Made by a program: the position numbers and the translations under genes. A model generated the notes under the pieces. It was not told the origin of the DNA and did no database searches. It saw only the letters and a list, made by a program, of their open reading frames with translations. 64,000 nucleotides of DNA, from assembly GCF_003086295.3 (NCBI RefSeq), contig NC_092048.1, positions 71,032,841-71,096,840 on the forward strand, given 5' to 3'. The stretch is from Arachis hypogaea. Taxonomy: Eukaryota; Streptophyta; Magnoliopsida; Fabales; Fabaceae. Position 1 is the stretch's first letter; every line of letters begins with the position of its first letter. Below are positions 21,121 to 31,565 of the stretch, in pieces.

Positions 21121-22846
21121 AGGGGATAATTTAAGAACCAGAGTTTTCACATAAAACTGCTTAAATAAAATAATAATTTTAATTGCCCAGAATAAGTACA
21201 AAAATATAAAAATGTTCTTTTTAAAATATAAAGGTGAAATTGGATTTCAATGAATTTTTTTGAAATGAAAATTGTATCTTTTGCGAAAGATTTTTGTAAA
21301 AATGTGTACCGGTACATAAGCCGGCAGTGCCGGCTCTAGTCTGTTCGATACTGTCTTTTTAGAAAAATGAGATTTTGAAGATTTAATTTATTATTTTGAA
21401 AAGACTAAAAATAATTTAGAATAAAAAACCGGACACTAATCTTAAATATTTTGGACCAAAGTGGGCCAAACGAACCTAAAACGCTATCGGGTTGGACCGG
21501 ACCCAAACGATGCCCAAGGCCCAACATATATAAACCTATTAATGAGCCAAATCAGCTCAGTTCATGCACAAAGAAATTAAGACACGCTGGTTTGAGAAGA
21601 GAGGGAGAAGAGGGCTTGGCACTATTTACCTCTATCTTCCTCAAGTCATAACTTGAGCTACGGTGCTCCGATTGACGAGCCGTTTACGGCAACGTGAAGC
21701 TCTCGTCGAGATCTTCTTTTCTATTATATCTTTGTTGGTAAGAAACCAAAACTCAAGCTCCAGTTTCCAGCCCTAATAATTCTGTGATTTTGGGTTTGGT
21801 TTTTGAGTAAGTTTTGTGAATTTGTTTGTTTAGGGGTAATCTAGCATTGGAATATCATTGGGTTTTTTCCCTAATCTCTTTGGGTAAGGTAAGGTCTCAC
21901 TAAACCCTTGTGTTTAGTTTTTTTTTAAACCCTAGGTTTGATGTTAGTTAAAAATTTGTAATTGCGATGGTAAAAATAATTAAACGCACATTAAAACACT
22001 AATCTTAGAGGTTTTGGCCAAAATTGGGTCAACAGGCTAAACCGAGTGAACCGGGTCCAAATGGACCCAAGCTCACATATATATAACATCATTAAAAACA
22101 CTTTCAGCCACCATACTCCCACATCTGTGAGAGAGATCCAAAAATAGAGAGGAGAGGGGAAAAGAGAAAACCCTAGCCTCCTTGAAACTTCAAACTACTA
22201 TAACTTTCTCTCTGGTGCTCCAATTAACGAGCTGTTTGTGGCCACACATTTAAACTTGAATTTGGTTGAGGATTTTGAAGAAATCTTGTGATTTTGGTTA
22301 TTTAGGAGTGCTCTAGTATGATCCATTGGTAATTTCCATCAACCAATTTCGTGGACTAATGTAAGGAACCCTCTAACCATTGGAATTTATGAGTTTTTGT
22401 GAGACCTAAGTTGATGTATGTATGTAATATGTGTATTCGAGTATTGGGTATACTTTTGGAACTTGAATCTTGCTTGCGAAAGTGTTTAGTGGAGCTTGAA
22501 GCTAAGTTTTAGTGGAGGCTCCCAAGTGAGAGCTTGAATTTGACTTCCAAAAGGTACGATTTAAGTTTCATTTAAGTACCGTGTAGTGTGATGAGAATTC
22601 CTAAGCTTGATGACCTAGGATTAGGTTTGGATTGTGTAAATGGTTGGTATTAATATGTATAGTTAATATGTTGTGTAAATTAATCATTGGTTTGAGAATT
22701 ATGTGAATTGGTATGTTTGGTGTGTTGAGAAATTTGATAAATTGGATAATGATTATTGGTTTATGGAATATGTATTGAATTGTGAATTTGGGCCGGAGGC
22801 CATGGATTTTAGGCCGGAGGCCGAAAAAAGGTAAGGCCAGTAAGTG
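21121..22846 (+). repeat. LTR-like sequence of the chromovirus-type element
   Basis: There is no gene. The segment around 21640-21930 (GGTGCTCCGATTGACGAGCC) recurs in diverged form around 22190-22400 (GGTGCTCCAATTAACGAGCT), a partial internal duplication. GGCCGGAGGCC occurs twice at 22790-22822, as I remember from legume del-type LTRs. It breaks at 22846, where the truncated LTR of element N begins. Confidence 0.5.
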
Positions 22847-24381
22847 ATGGTTTTGCAATTCTCCCTTGATTTGTGCTTAAATGTGAAAACATGCTTTCTA
22901 GGCCTTAAAATAGAAAATTTAATTCACTTTAATTCTATTCGATGCCTTGATATGTTTGTTGAGTGATTTCAGGTTTAGAAGGCAAGTATTAGATGGAAGA
23001 AGTGAGGAGAAAAGCATGCAAAATGGGAGAACTCATGAAGAAATGAAGGAACCGTAAAGCTGTCAAGCCTGACCTCCTCACACTCAATCGATCATCACTT
23101 GAGCTACAGAGGTCCAAATGAAGCAGTTAAAGTTGCGTTAGAAAGCTAACATCTGGGGCTTCGAAATGATATAAAATTTTCCATAGTTTCCTGATCTATA
23201 GAGGTGCGCACGCGCCATGTACGCGTGCACACCGATTAAGCTGCGTGGGTCCACTTTAAGCAACACGTTGATGGTGATTTCTAGCTCATTTTGGGCCCAA
23301 TCCAACTCATTTCTGATGCTATTGAACCCAAGGATTTAGGGGGGAATGAACCATGTAGCCATAATTTAGTTTTCATCATGTTTTAGGGTAGAATTCTAGA
23401 GAGAGAAGCTCTCCCTTCTCTCTAGAATTTAGGGTAGTTTAGGTTTAATTTTCTCTTGGATCCAACTTTTGATTCTTGTTTTGATTTAGTCCTTCCTCTT
23501 AATTTCTTGTTACTACATCTTTCTTCTTCTAGTTTTACTTGTTACTTTCTTATTTTGCTCTTTTTTATGTTTATGAACAATTGTTAGATCTAATTTCCTT
23601 TTAATGCAATTTCATGTTTCTATGTTCCTTTTATGTTGATGTCCATTGTTATTGTTGATTTCTTGTTGATGATAGTTATGGATCTTGTTATTTTTTAAAT
23701 TTGGTGATGTTTATTTTTCTTGCATTCTAGGTGTTTGATAAAATGTTTCCTTTAGTTTTTGAGGATTTCTCCTTACTCTTGGCCTAGGCTAAGGGAATTG
23801 AGTGACCTTGAGTCATTGGGTCTCATTGAATTGGTGATTTGTGAACTGTTGGTGATCAATTTGATATCCATTGACACTAACCCACTACTAATCTAATTAG
23901 TGATAGGTTGGAACTTATGGGTTGATGTGATCAAGCCTATTTGACATACTTCAAGCTTAGGAGTAGATATTACGTACTTAAGGCTTTTGGAAGTATACTT
24001 AATAGGTTGGCCTCTCATAATTATCAATATTTGGTATGTAGACAAGGATGGTGATATCAATTTCCCATGTCTTAGCCAAGAGCTCTTTTTCCTTATTTTA
24101 TTAGTTCTTATTATTTTACTTTCTTATCATTTAATTTCTTGCAAAAAATACAAAAATCAAACCCCTTGCATCCTCATATCCAATAATTGAGCATTTCATT
24201 ACAATTTCTTGTGAGACGACTCGGAGATCAAATACTTCGGTTAATTCTTATTTGGGATTTGTTACTTGTGACAACTCAAATTTTTTATGTGAGAATTGTT
24301 TGTTGGTTTGGAGCTATGCTTACAACGAAGTTCTTATTTCTACAAGAGAAATTCTAGACCATCGAGCAAATCTCATCATCA
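22847..24381 (+). repeat. Element N 5' LTR, start truncated
   Basis: It aligns with 29281-30797; the main difference is a ~22-bp deletion in the right copy near 29965. The region upstream of ATGGTTTTGCAATTCTCC is missing. GTGCGCACGCGCCATGTACG at 23213 relates to the GC-rich array at 26590-26885. Confidence 0.85.
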
Positions 24382-24384
24382 AAA

Positions 24385-24401
24385 TGGCGTCGTTGCCGAG
24401 G
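24385..24401 (+). other. Primer binding site, element N
   Basis: TGGCGTCGTTGCCGAGG, two mismatches from the tRNA-Asp complement, three bases after the LTR. Confidence 0.75.
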
Positions 24402-24514
24402 AATTACAATGGTGTTATATTATTGGCTATTGTGAATATTGTGAATATGTTTGCCTTTTTCTTATTTGTTAGTTTTTGTTAGCTTTAGCTCTTTTTTCTC
24501 ATTTTTGTTAGTTT

Positions 24515-24949
24515 TTGTTTTTATTTACTTCTATGAATTCTCACCGCTTTGGCTATGAGTTTGGCTCAAATTATGTTGTAGGGAATGGGAACTACAATGG
24601 TAACATGCATCAAGGATTTGGGAATCAAAGATTGGAGGAGCCTCAAGGGATTGATCAACCTTATTGGCAACAACCCCCTCCGGTTTCTTATGGGTATAAT
24701 TCTAATCCTAATGCATATCAATCTAATGGATGTGGTGACTCTTATTGTAATTGTCAACAACCACCACCACATGCCTATGAACCACCCCCTCAACATGACT
24801 TTGAATCACCTTACTCACATGCCCCATACCACCAAACACCTCATTATGACCCTATTCCTTATCCACCATACCAACCACCTTATGAACCATATGAACCACA
24901 CAAGGAACCACCACCATTCCAACACAATTACTCTCAAGAACCACCTTAA
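24515..24949 (+). CDS. Tyr/Pro/Asn-rich hypothetical protein of element N
   Basis: 144 codons. The likely start is the internal Met at 24533 (MNSHRFGYEFGSN). It is Gly/Asn/Tyr-rich first (GNGNYNGNMHQGFGNQR) and then strongly Pro/Tyr/His-rich (PPPHAYEPPPQHDFE, PYPPYQPPYEPYEP). No known domain is recognised and it looks disordered. TAA at 24947 is followed by 80 bp that keep the same Pro/Tyr-rich bias (TSPPYLYQDEP-type), so the original protein was probably longer and joined to the Glu-rich reading that follows. From memory, similar proteins are common as 'hypothetical proteins' in legumes and belong to repeats. Confidence 0.55.
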   Translation: MFLFTSMNSHRFGYEFGSNYVVGNGNYNGNMHQGFGNQRLEEPQGIDQPYWQQPPPVSYGYNSNPNAYQSNGCGDSYCNCQQPPPHAYEPPPQHDFESPYSHAPYHQTPHYDPIPYPPYQPPYEPYEPHKEPPPFQHNYSQEPP

Positions 24950-25076
24950 TATACATCACCTCCATACCTTTACCAAGATGAACCAACTTCCAATTATGAA
25001 ACCTCCTTCCCAAATAATGAACCTTCTTTTTCCACACCACCTCCAATGGATGATCCTCTCCAAGAATGTGTTAGTA

Positions 25077-25706
25077 GAAGCCGTTAGTAATATGATCTCC
25101 TCCCGCCTAAGCCTATGTGATCAAGGAACTCCCATTGTTGAATGTGGAGAAGCAATTAAGGAGCATAGTGAGGGAGTGAGTTTAGAGCTTCAAGGTGTAG
25201 AAGAAGGGGTGAAACAAGGATTGCCACAAGGGGAGGAAGTCGAGATAATTGAGCCGAAAGAAGTGATTGAAGCCTTTGAAGAGGTTGACCAAGAGATGGA
25301 TTCAATTATTGAAGAATTCTTATGTACAGTTGAATCCTCTCCAATTGGGTTTGACAAAGAGGGTAAGGAAGAAGATACCTCACCTCCCATACCCTTGGTA
25401 GGCAATGAAGAAGAGATTGAATTGGAAGGAAGTCACCAAGAGGAGGAGGTTGAGCAAGAAGCAAGCTCCATCATTGAAGATAATTCCAAACCAACTAATG
25501 AGTCTTTTGGAATTGATGAATATCCCTCATTATGCTATGAAATTTATGACAAGGAGGACTGTGCACAACCTCTGACACATGGTTTGAGCAATGAAGGGTG
25601 TATAGAAGAAGTTGGTGAGCAAGGAATTGAAGTTGAAGAAGCTTGCAAAGAGGTGGAGGTAGTCAAGAAGGAGCACAAGGGCGTAGACCTCGCATTGGCT
25701 ATGTGA
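25077..25706 (+). CDS. Glu-rich hypothetical protein of element N
   Basis: Open from within a longer frame; no clear own start, so it may be the C-terminal part of the preceding protein after a frameshift. It begins VEAVSNMISSRLSLCDQG and is very acidic (EEVEIIEPKEVIEAFEEV; GNEEEIELEGSHQEEEVEQE), with TAA/TGA close at 25704-25706. There are probably helical coiled-coil segments and no catalytic motif. Element D has a parallel acidic ORF (57070-57645). Confidence 0.5.
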   Translation, partial: EAVSNMISSRLSLCDQGTPIVECGEAIKEHSEGVSLELQGVEEGVKQGLPQGEEVEIIEPKEVIEAFEEVDQEMDSIIEEFLCTVESSPIGFDKEGKEEDTSPPIPLVGNEEEIELEGSHQEEEVEQEASSIIEDNSKPTNESFGIDEYPSLCYEIYDKEDCAQPLTHGLSNEGCIEEVGEQGIEVEEACKEVEVVKKEHKGVDLALAM

Positions 25707-25802
25707 GGGGAGGTCCCCCTTCCTAAGTCACCATCATCCAACACAATATTTAAGTGGGTAAAATTTCTATCCCTAAGCTTCACTTTCTCACTTGAATATG
25801 GT

Positions 25803-26207
25803 TTGATTGAAAATGATGGGCAACTTAGAGCTCTTTGTGGAGTCAAGAGTAGGAGAGAATTGGTTAGTGGGTGGAAATGCCAATCAAGGTTCCTTATGGT
25901 TAGAAACTCAAAGTCTAAGTGCAATGGTTGGTATAGTTCTCAACTAAAGGGGTCTAGAAAGATGCTTTGGTGTTTACTTGAGAATTCGGATCACTTCTCA
26001 CCCAATTGGAATTGTGATGATCAACTTGAAGATGGGTGTGAAAACAAGATTTGGGATCCGGGAATATATGAAGACCAATTTTGGAAGCCCTTAGCTTGTG
26101 TGGAACTTCATCAAAGCTTGGTGCCATTGATCTTGAATTTTGGAGCTTACTTGAAGTCCAAGCATTGGTGGAAGTTTCAAGATGAGTTCAAGCATAAGCC
26201 ACCATGA
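25803..26207 (+). CDS. Conserved-looking small protein of element N, unknown function
   Basis: 134 codons, ATG at 25803, TGA at 26205. Rich in Trp and Cys (WKCQSRFLMVRNSKSKCNGW; FWKPLACVELHQSL; HWWKFQDEF), unlike the acidic ORF before it. Trp-rich composition and a clean frame suggest former selection. No domain is recognised. Confidence 0.45.
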   Translation: MIENDGQLRALCGVKSRRELVSGWKCQSRFLMVRNSKSKCNGWYSSQLKGSRKMLWCLLENSDHFSPNWNCDDQLEDGCENKIWDPGIYEDQFWKPLACVELHQSLVPLILNFGAYLKSKHWWKFQDEFKHKPP

Positions 26208-26589
26208 CAAGGAACTTCCCAAATGTCCAAGTTAAGGACTTAAACTAAAAGTGCTAGGTGGGAGACACCCCACCATGGTAAACTCTTTCCATTCTCTTGT
26301 AAATATAATCAATGGATGAATTGGGTTGCCATTCTTAGGTAGTTTTCTTCTTTGCATACTCTTGTTTTAATATTTTGGTTGTTGGTTTATTTGATTAGAT
26401 TTATGCCTTAAGTTGTAGTTTAGTTGTTGTTGAGTAGTGTTTTCCTTGTAGTATAAGTTTTGTTTTTTTAGTGTGTTTTGAAAATTTTTCAAAAACCAAA
26501 ATATTTGTTGTTAAATTTGATTTTTGATTGTTTTAGAATGCTTGTAGGTTAGGAGAATGCCCTGTCCTTGTTCTAAGCATTAAAAACAA

Positions 26590-26885
26590 AAGTGGGCATC
26601 GGCGCGCAAGCACGCTGTGCGCGCGCGCTGGTGTGGTTTCACAACTCCTAGTACTAAAACCCGAGAGTTGTGCCCACTTTATGCCTACTTTGTGCCAGGC
26701 GATCCGCGCGTAAGCACGCATGGCGCGCACGCGCCGATTATCCCTGCTGCATCTGCGCGTGACCACGCATGGCGGGCGCGGAATTGAACCTGCTGCATCC
26801 GCGCTTAAGCACGTATGGTGCGCGTGCATGGATTGTACCTGCTGCATCCGTGCATAAGCACGCATGGCGCATATGCACAGATTTG
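26590..26885. repeat. GC-rich tandem repeat, ~58-bp unit, element N
   Basis: About four copies of a unit with GCGTAAGCACGCATGGCGCG and a CCTGCTGCATC linker (26700, 26757, 26800, 26850). The core is partly self-complementary (GCGTGC/GCACGC). It is far more GC-rich than its surroundings. Confidence 0.8.
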
Positions 26886-26996
26886 CACCCTGTTTTTCTC
26901 CTTTCTCCTTTCTCCTTCTTTCTTCTTTTCTTCTTCTTTCTTTCTACTTTTTTTTCTTCTTTTTCTTCTTCTTCCTCTCGAAAATATTTTTTCTTT

Positions 26997-27029
<33 letters not shown>

Positions 27030-27600
27030 ATAATGGTGTTGAATGCTCTTACTCAATTGTTGAAAATTTCTTGGTTATTCTTGGTGCTTCGTGACTTGTT
27101 TGGCATTAATTGTAATATTTTCTCTACACACAAGATTAGTGCTTTAGTCCTTCCTGACTCATGATCCCTTGTTTTTATACCTCATCATCATTGAGTTAGG
27201 ATGGGACCAAATGCTCTCGTGCTTATCACTAATCTTGTTTGTGTCAATTATTGATTAAGCTTGATGCAACATGCTCTTCATGTCATGTACCCATGCGTTA
27301 ACTTGTTTTTGCATAAAGTATTAGTTAATATGCCTTTGATTGAATTGCTTTCTCACTCACATGTTTTAGCTACCATGTATTTGAGAACCATACTTTTATT
27401 TGGCATTAGCCCCCGCCTATGTTCTAATTGCTTTCATATCTTTGTTGCATGCTTAATTTTCTTTCTTTTTCTCTCCTTTGAGGTTGGCCAACAAGAAGGA
27501 AAGAATTGGAAAAGCTTCTAAATGGGGCAACAAACAAGTTTATCCGCACAACCTTTTGAAGGAGCTCATCAGTTGTAGCAACCCATCCACATTTCTCTTC
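26886..27600. other. Low-complexity and non-coding part of element N
   Basis: CT-rich run 26890-26985, then A/T-rich 26995-27035, then unique A/T-rich sequence. I see no supported gene. Confidence 0.5.
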
Positions 27601-27608
27601 TTTGCATA

Positions 27609-27644
27609 CACCGAGGACGGTGCAAATTTCGAAGTGTGGGGAGG
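27609..27644 (+). promoter_or_regulatory. Internal hairpin cassette of element N
   Basis: CACCG/CGGTG with loop AGGA (27609-27622), extended by TTTGCA/TGCAAA flanks, followed by GAAGTGTGGGGAGG. It is the same design as the internal cassettes of A, F, D and H: purine tetraloop hairpin then AAGTTTGG/AAGTGTGGGG tract. Confidence 0.5.
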
Positions 27645-28427
27645 TCGTCCGACCGACCTCCATGGGTAACAATCTCTTTCTTTCAACACCGATTCTTAAT
27701 TTCTTTTGCTAGTTAGTTGTTGCATTGTATGATAGGTTGCATGTTAGTTAGAATTTGTATATATTTTACTGCTTCTTTTTATGTTAGGACTACTTGGTTA
27801 GGGTGATGATTTATTTTCCAAGAAAAATTGTTCTAGGGCACCCTAGCAATTTGAAAAATTTTTTTTTGTGATAAACATGCTTAAAGGATTTATTTTGGAA
27901 CATGGTTTTTGAGCTAAGAACACAAGCATGTGAGTTTTGAGCCCAATTGCGTGGTTACATCACATAACCACTTATTTTCATTCTTGTGTGCATTATTCTC
28001 TTTCTATGATTGTAATCTTTGATTTGTTTGATTCTTTATGTCCATTATTCCATGTATACATGCATTTATATGATTGAGGCCATCATTTCATATAGCTCAC
28101 TTAGCCAAATAGCCTACCTTTCATCAATCATTGTTAGCTGATTTGAGCCTATTTAATCCCTTTCGTTCTTAATTTTAGCACATCACTATCCCTGAGTGAA
28201 AAATAATAAATGTCCTTAATTTGGATCTTTGATTAGCTTAGGCTAGTGAGAGTGTGTATCATTTGGGTATGGGAAACTTGGGACATTGGTTGAGAGAAAA
28301 AATGTGTTTTTTTATTTTGTTGAAGATTTTTGGGAATTGGGTACATATTCATGCACTATATGTAAAATCATATGCATTGGTATATTTGTATATACTTTAG
28401 AAAAAAAAGATAAAGAAAAAGAAAAAG

Positions 28428-28461
<34 letters not shown>

Positions 28462-29160
28462 AAAGAAGAAAATAGAAAAAGAAAAAAGAGAAAAAGAAAT
28501 AAAAAAGGGGACAAAAATGTCCCAAAGTAAAGTTCAATAAAAATCAATGCATATGGAATGTGAATCAAAAAGAATGCATGAGTATAGGAAAAAGTGGGAA
28601 TCATGGGTAGCTAGGTTGTGTATTAGAGTTGTATAGGTAGTTATATGTGTTTGGTGAGAGCTTAGGTTAATCAAAGATTCAAATTCCAAGCTCACTTGAC
28701 CATATGCATCCCTACCTTTACCCTGGCCCCATTACAACCTATGAATAAGACCTCATGATGAATATATGCATGCATTGAATAATTGTTGATTGTTAGATGA
28801 AAAATAAATCATAGAAATCATGATTAGAAGAGAATTGAGTGATCGACCCTATACACTAGAGCGACTAGAGCGGATACACTTCCGGTGAGGGTTCAATGCT
28901 CAATTCCTTGTTCCCGGCTTTTATGAGCTTTCTTCCTGCAAGTCTATTTGAACTTCATTTTGATATTTAAATTGGTAGAGTTTGTGAGTCGTCATATGAC
29001 CTTTGCCCTACTTGCTTATATATATTCTTAGAGATTGATTTGCTTTTAACCAAGTAGGTAGAAGTATTTTGCATTTAGTTGCATGCATGTAGATAGGTTT
29101 ATATAGTTTCTTTGCATTGAATAAATGTTCATACCCCTTTTCTTGTCCTTCTTTATTCTT
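27645..29160. other. 3' non-coding part of element N
   Basis: No gene. It includes a (TA)n microsatellite at 28431-28457 within an A-rich stretch. The rest is unique A/T-rich sequence. Confidence 0.5.
28431..28457. repeat. (TA)n microsatellite
   Basis: About 13 uninterrupted AT units. Confidence 0.95.
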
Positions 29161-29197
29161 AGCATGAGAACATGCTTGGTTTAAGTGTAGGGAGATT
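29161..29197 (+). promoter_or_regulatory. Hairpin and polypurine tract before the 3' LTR of N
   Basis: AGCATG/CATGCT with loop AGAA (29161-29176), then TGGTTTAAGTGTAGGGAGAT directly before the LTR start TGATAAACCCC. Confidence 0.65.
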
Positions 29198-30797
29198 TGA
29201 TAAACCCCGATTCTATAGTTTATATTGTGCTTAATTTGGGGATTTTATCACCTTTTCTCACATTTATTCAATGAAATAGCATGGTTTTGCAATTCTCCCT
29301 TGATTTGTGCTTAAATGTGAAAACATGCTTTTTAGGCCTTAAAATAGCTAAATTCAATTCACTTTAATTCCATTCGATGCCTTGATATGTTTATTGATTG
29401 ATTTCAGATTTAGAAGGAAAGTATTAGATGGAAGAAGTGAGGAGAAAAGCATGCAAAATGGGAGAACTCATGAAGAAATGAAGGAACCGTAAAGTTGTCA
29501 AGCCTGACCTCCTCGCACTCAATCGATCATAACTTGAGCTCTAGAGATCAAAATGAGGCGGTTCTAGTTGCGTTTGAAAGCTCACATTCGGGGCTTCGAA
29601 ATCATATAAAATTTGCCATAGTTGCCTGATGTATAGGGGTGCACACGCGCCATGTATGCATGCGCGCCGATGGAGCTGTGTGGGTCCACTTTAAGCAACT
29701 CATTGGGGGCGATTTCTAGCTAATTTTGGGTCCAATCCAACTCATTTTCTGATGCTATTGAACCCAAGGATTGAGGGGGAATGAACCAAGAAGCCGTAGT
29801 TTAGTTTTCATCATGTTTTAGGGTAGAATTCTAGAGAGAGAAGCTCTCCCTTCTCTCTAGAATTTAGGGTAGTTTAGGTTTAATTTTCTCTTGGATCCAA
29901 CTTTTGATTCTTGTTTTGATTTAGTCCTTCCTCTTAATTTCTTGTCACTACATCTTTGTTCTTCTAGTTTTACCCTTTTTTATGTTTATGAACAATTGTT
30001 AGATCTAATTTCCTTTTAATGCAACTTCATGTTTCTATGTTCCTTTTATGTTGATCTCCATTGTTATTGTTGATTTCTTGTTGATGATAGTTATGGATCT
30101 TGTTAATTTTTACATTTGGTGATGTTTAGTTTTCTTGCATTCTAGGTGTTTGATAAAATGTTTCCTTTAGTTTTTGAGTAGTTCTCCTTACTCTTGGCCT
30201 AGGCTAAGGGAATTGAGTGACCTTGAGTCATTGGGTCTTATTGAATTGGTGATTTGAGAACTCTTGGTGATCAATTTGATATCCATTAACACTAACCCAC
30301 TACTAATCTAATTAGTAGATAGGTTGCAACTTATGGATTGATGTGATCAAGCCTATTTGACATACTTCAAGTTTAGAAGTAGATATTACGTACTTAAGGC
30401 TTTTGGAAGTATACTTAATAGGTTGGCCTCTCATAATTATCAATATTTGGTATGTAGACAAGGATGGTGATCTCAATTTCCCATGTCTTAGCCAAGAGTT
30501 CTTTTCTCTTATTTTATTAGTTCTTGTTATTTTACTTTCTTGTCATTTAATTTCTTGCAAAAAATACAAAAATCAAACCCCTTGCATCCTCATAGCCAAT
30601 AATTGAGCATTTTATTGCAATTCCTTGTGAGACGACTCAGAGTTCAAATACTTCGGTTAATTCTTTTTTGGGGTTTGTTTCTTGTGACAACTCAAATTTT
30701 TTATGTGAGAATTGTTTGTTGGTTTGGAGCTATGCTTACAACGAAGTTCTTATTTCTACAAGAGAAATTCTAGACCATCGAGCAAATCTCATCATCA
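29198..30797 (+). repeat. Element N 3' LTR (1600 bp)
   Basis: Complete TG..CA ends. It abuts Athila gag of element H in mid-codon, so it is inserted in that gene. Confidence 0.85.
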
Positions 30798-31560
30798 ATG
30801 CCCCATTGAAATATTCACAGATTGGGTCAAGCTGGATATCTTCTATTACGTACTCTCTGACATAGCTAAGGGGTCCTTGGATAATTATGCAGGTCGTTCC
30901 ATATACATGAAGAAGACACCTGAAGAAGCTGATGAGCTCATTGAGATGGTCGCTAACAACCAATACTTATACTCATCTGAGAAGACCTTAGTAAAAAGGG
31001 AACTAAGGAAAAGTCTACTCAAGACTCCATTCTTGACCAGAATGAATCTTTAGTTCAACAACTGAACTTTCTCACACAATAAGTGTAATGCTTGAAGAGT
31101 TCAGCCAAGAACACCCCTTCTCAACTCCCACAACCCAATAATGCATCTAACCTAGCTTCCATGCTTATAGAAATAACAAAAAGCCAACAAAGCTTATTGC
31201 AGGAGACCCGAGCTTCCCTCAAGAACCTGGAAACGCAATTAAGCCAGAAAAATTAGCAATTATCTACATAGATAAGAGAGAAATGCCAAGCTATTCAATT
31301 GAGGAGTGACAAGCTCTTAGATACTCAACCTCAGAACAATAAAGCACATGATGATGAAGAGATACCAGAGAGTGAAAACGCAGCAATCCAGAACACCACA
31401 AAGGGTGCTGAATGCCCAGGAGGGAGTAGAATGGGCGTTCAACGCCCCGAAAGAGGGGAGCAGTAGACGTCAATTCAAAGGGCGTTCCCCCTAGAAACCC
31501 TGATAATCCTTTCCCAGTCACTGTGGATACTCATCCTACACTCCTCAAAGCCCTAGAATA
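30798..31560 (+). pseudogene. Athila gag C-terminal part, element H (fragment 1)
   Basis: It begins in the gag core (CPIEIFTDWVKLDIFYYVLS) and continues LKKT/MKKTPEEADELIEMVANNQ, matching F, B and C gag. Frameshifts and stops follow (31050-31260). It then reads to KALEYK, which joins AKLPYPQKL at 42393 across element B. The first part of gag and the 5' LTR are missing because of element N and the deletion beside it. Confidence 0.8.
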
Positions 31561-31565
31561 CAAGG
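31561..31565 (+). other. Target site duplication CAAGG (left) of element B
   Basis: Identical to 42393-42397. Collapsing the two copies restores the reading frame of H across the site (YK-A-KLPYP). Confidence 0.9.

Larger units (their letters stand above)
22847..30797 (+). mobile_element. Element N: non-autonomous LTR element without gag/pol
   Basis: The two LTRs are 22847-24381 (first ~83 bp missing) and 29198-30797 (complete, TGATAAACCCC..CATCATCA). PBS at 24385-24401; hairpin plus PPT at 29161-29197. The 4.8-kb interior has a Tyr/Pro-rich ORF, a Glu-rich ORF, a third small ORF, a GC-rich tandem repeat and long non-coding parts. No reverse transcriptase, integrase or gag core is seen. The flanks do not match (chromovirus LTR left, Athila gag right), so a deletion has removed the left boundary. 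Confidence 0.8.

Noticed and set aside
26533..27056. Open frames across the GC-rich repeat and CT-rich run of element N
   Set aside because: Translation of tandem repeats and low-complexity DNA; several frames are open at once and none resembles a protein family.
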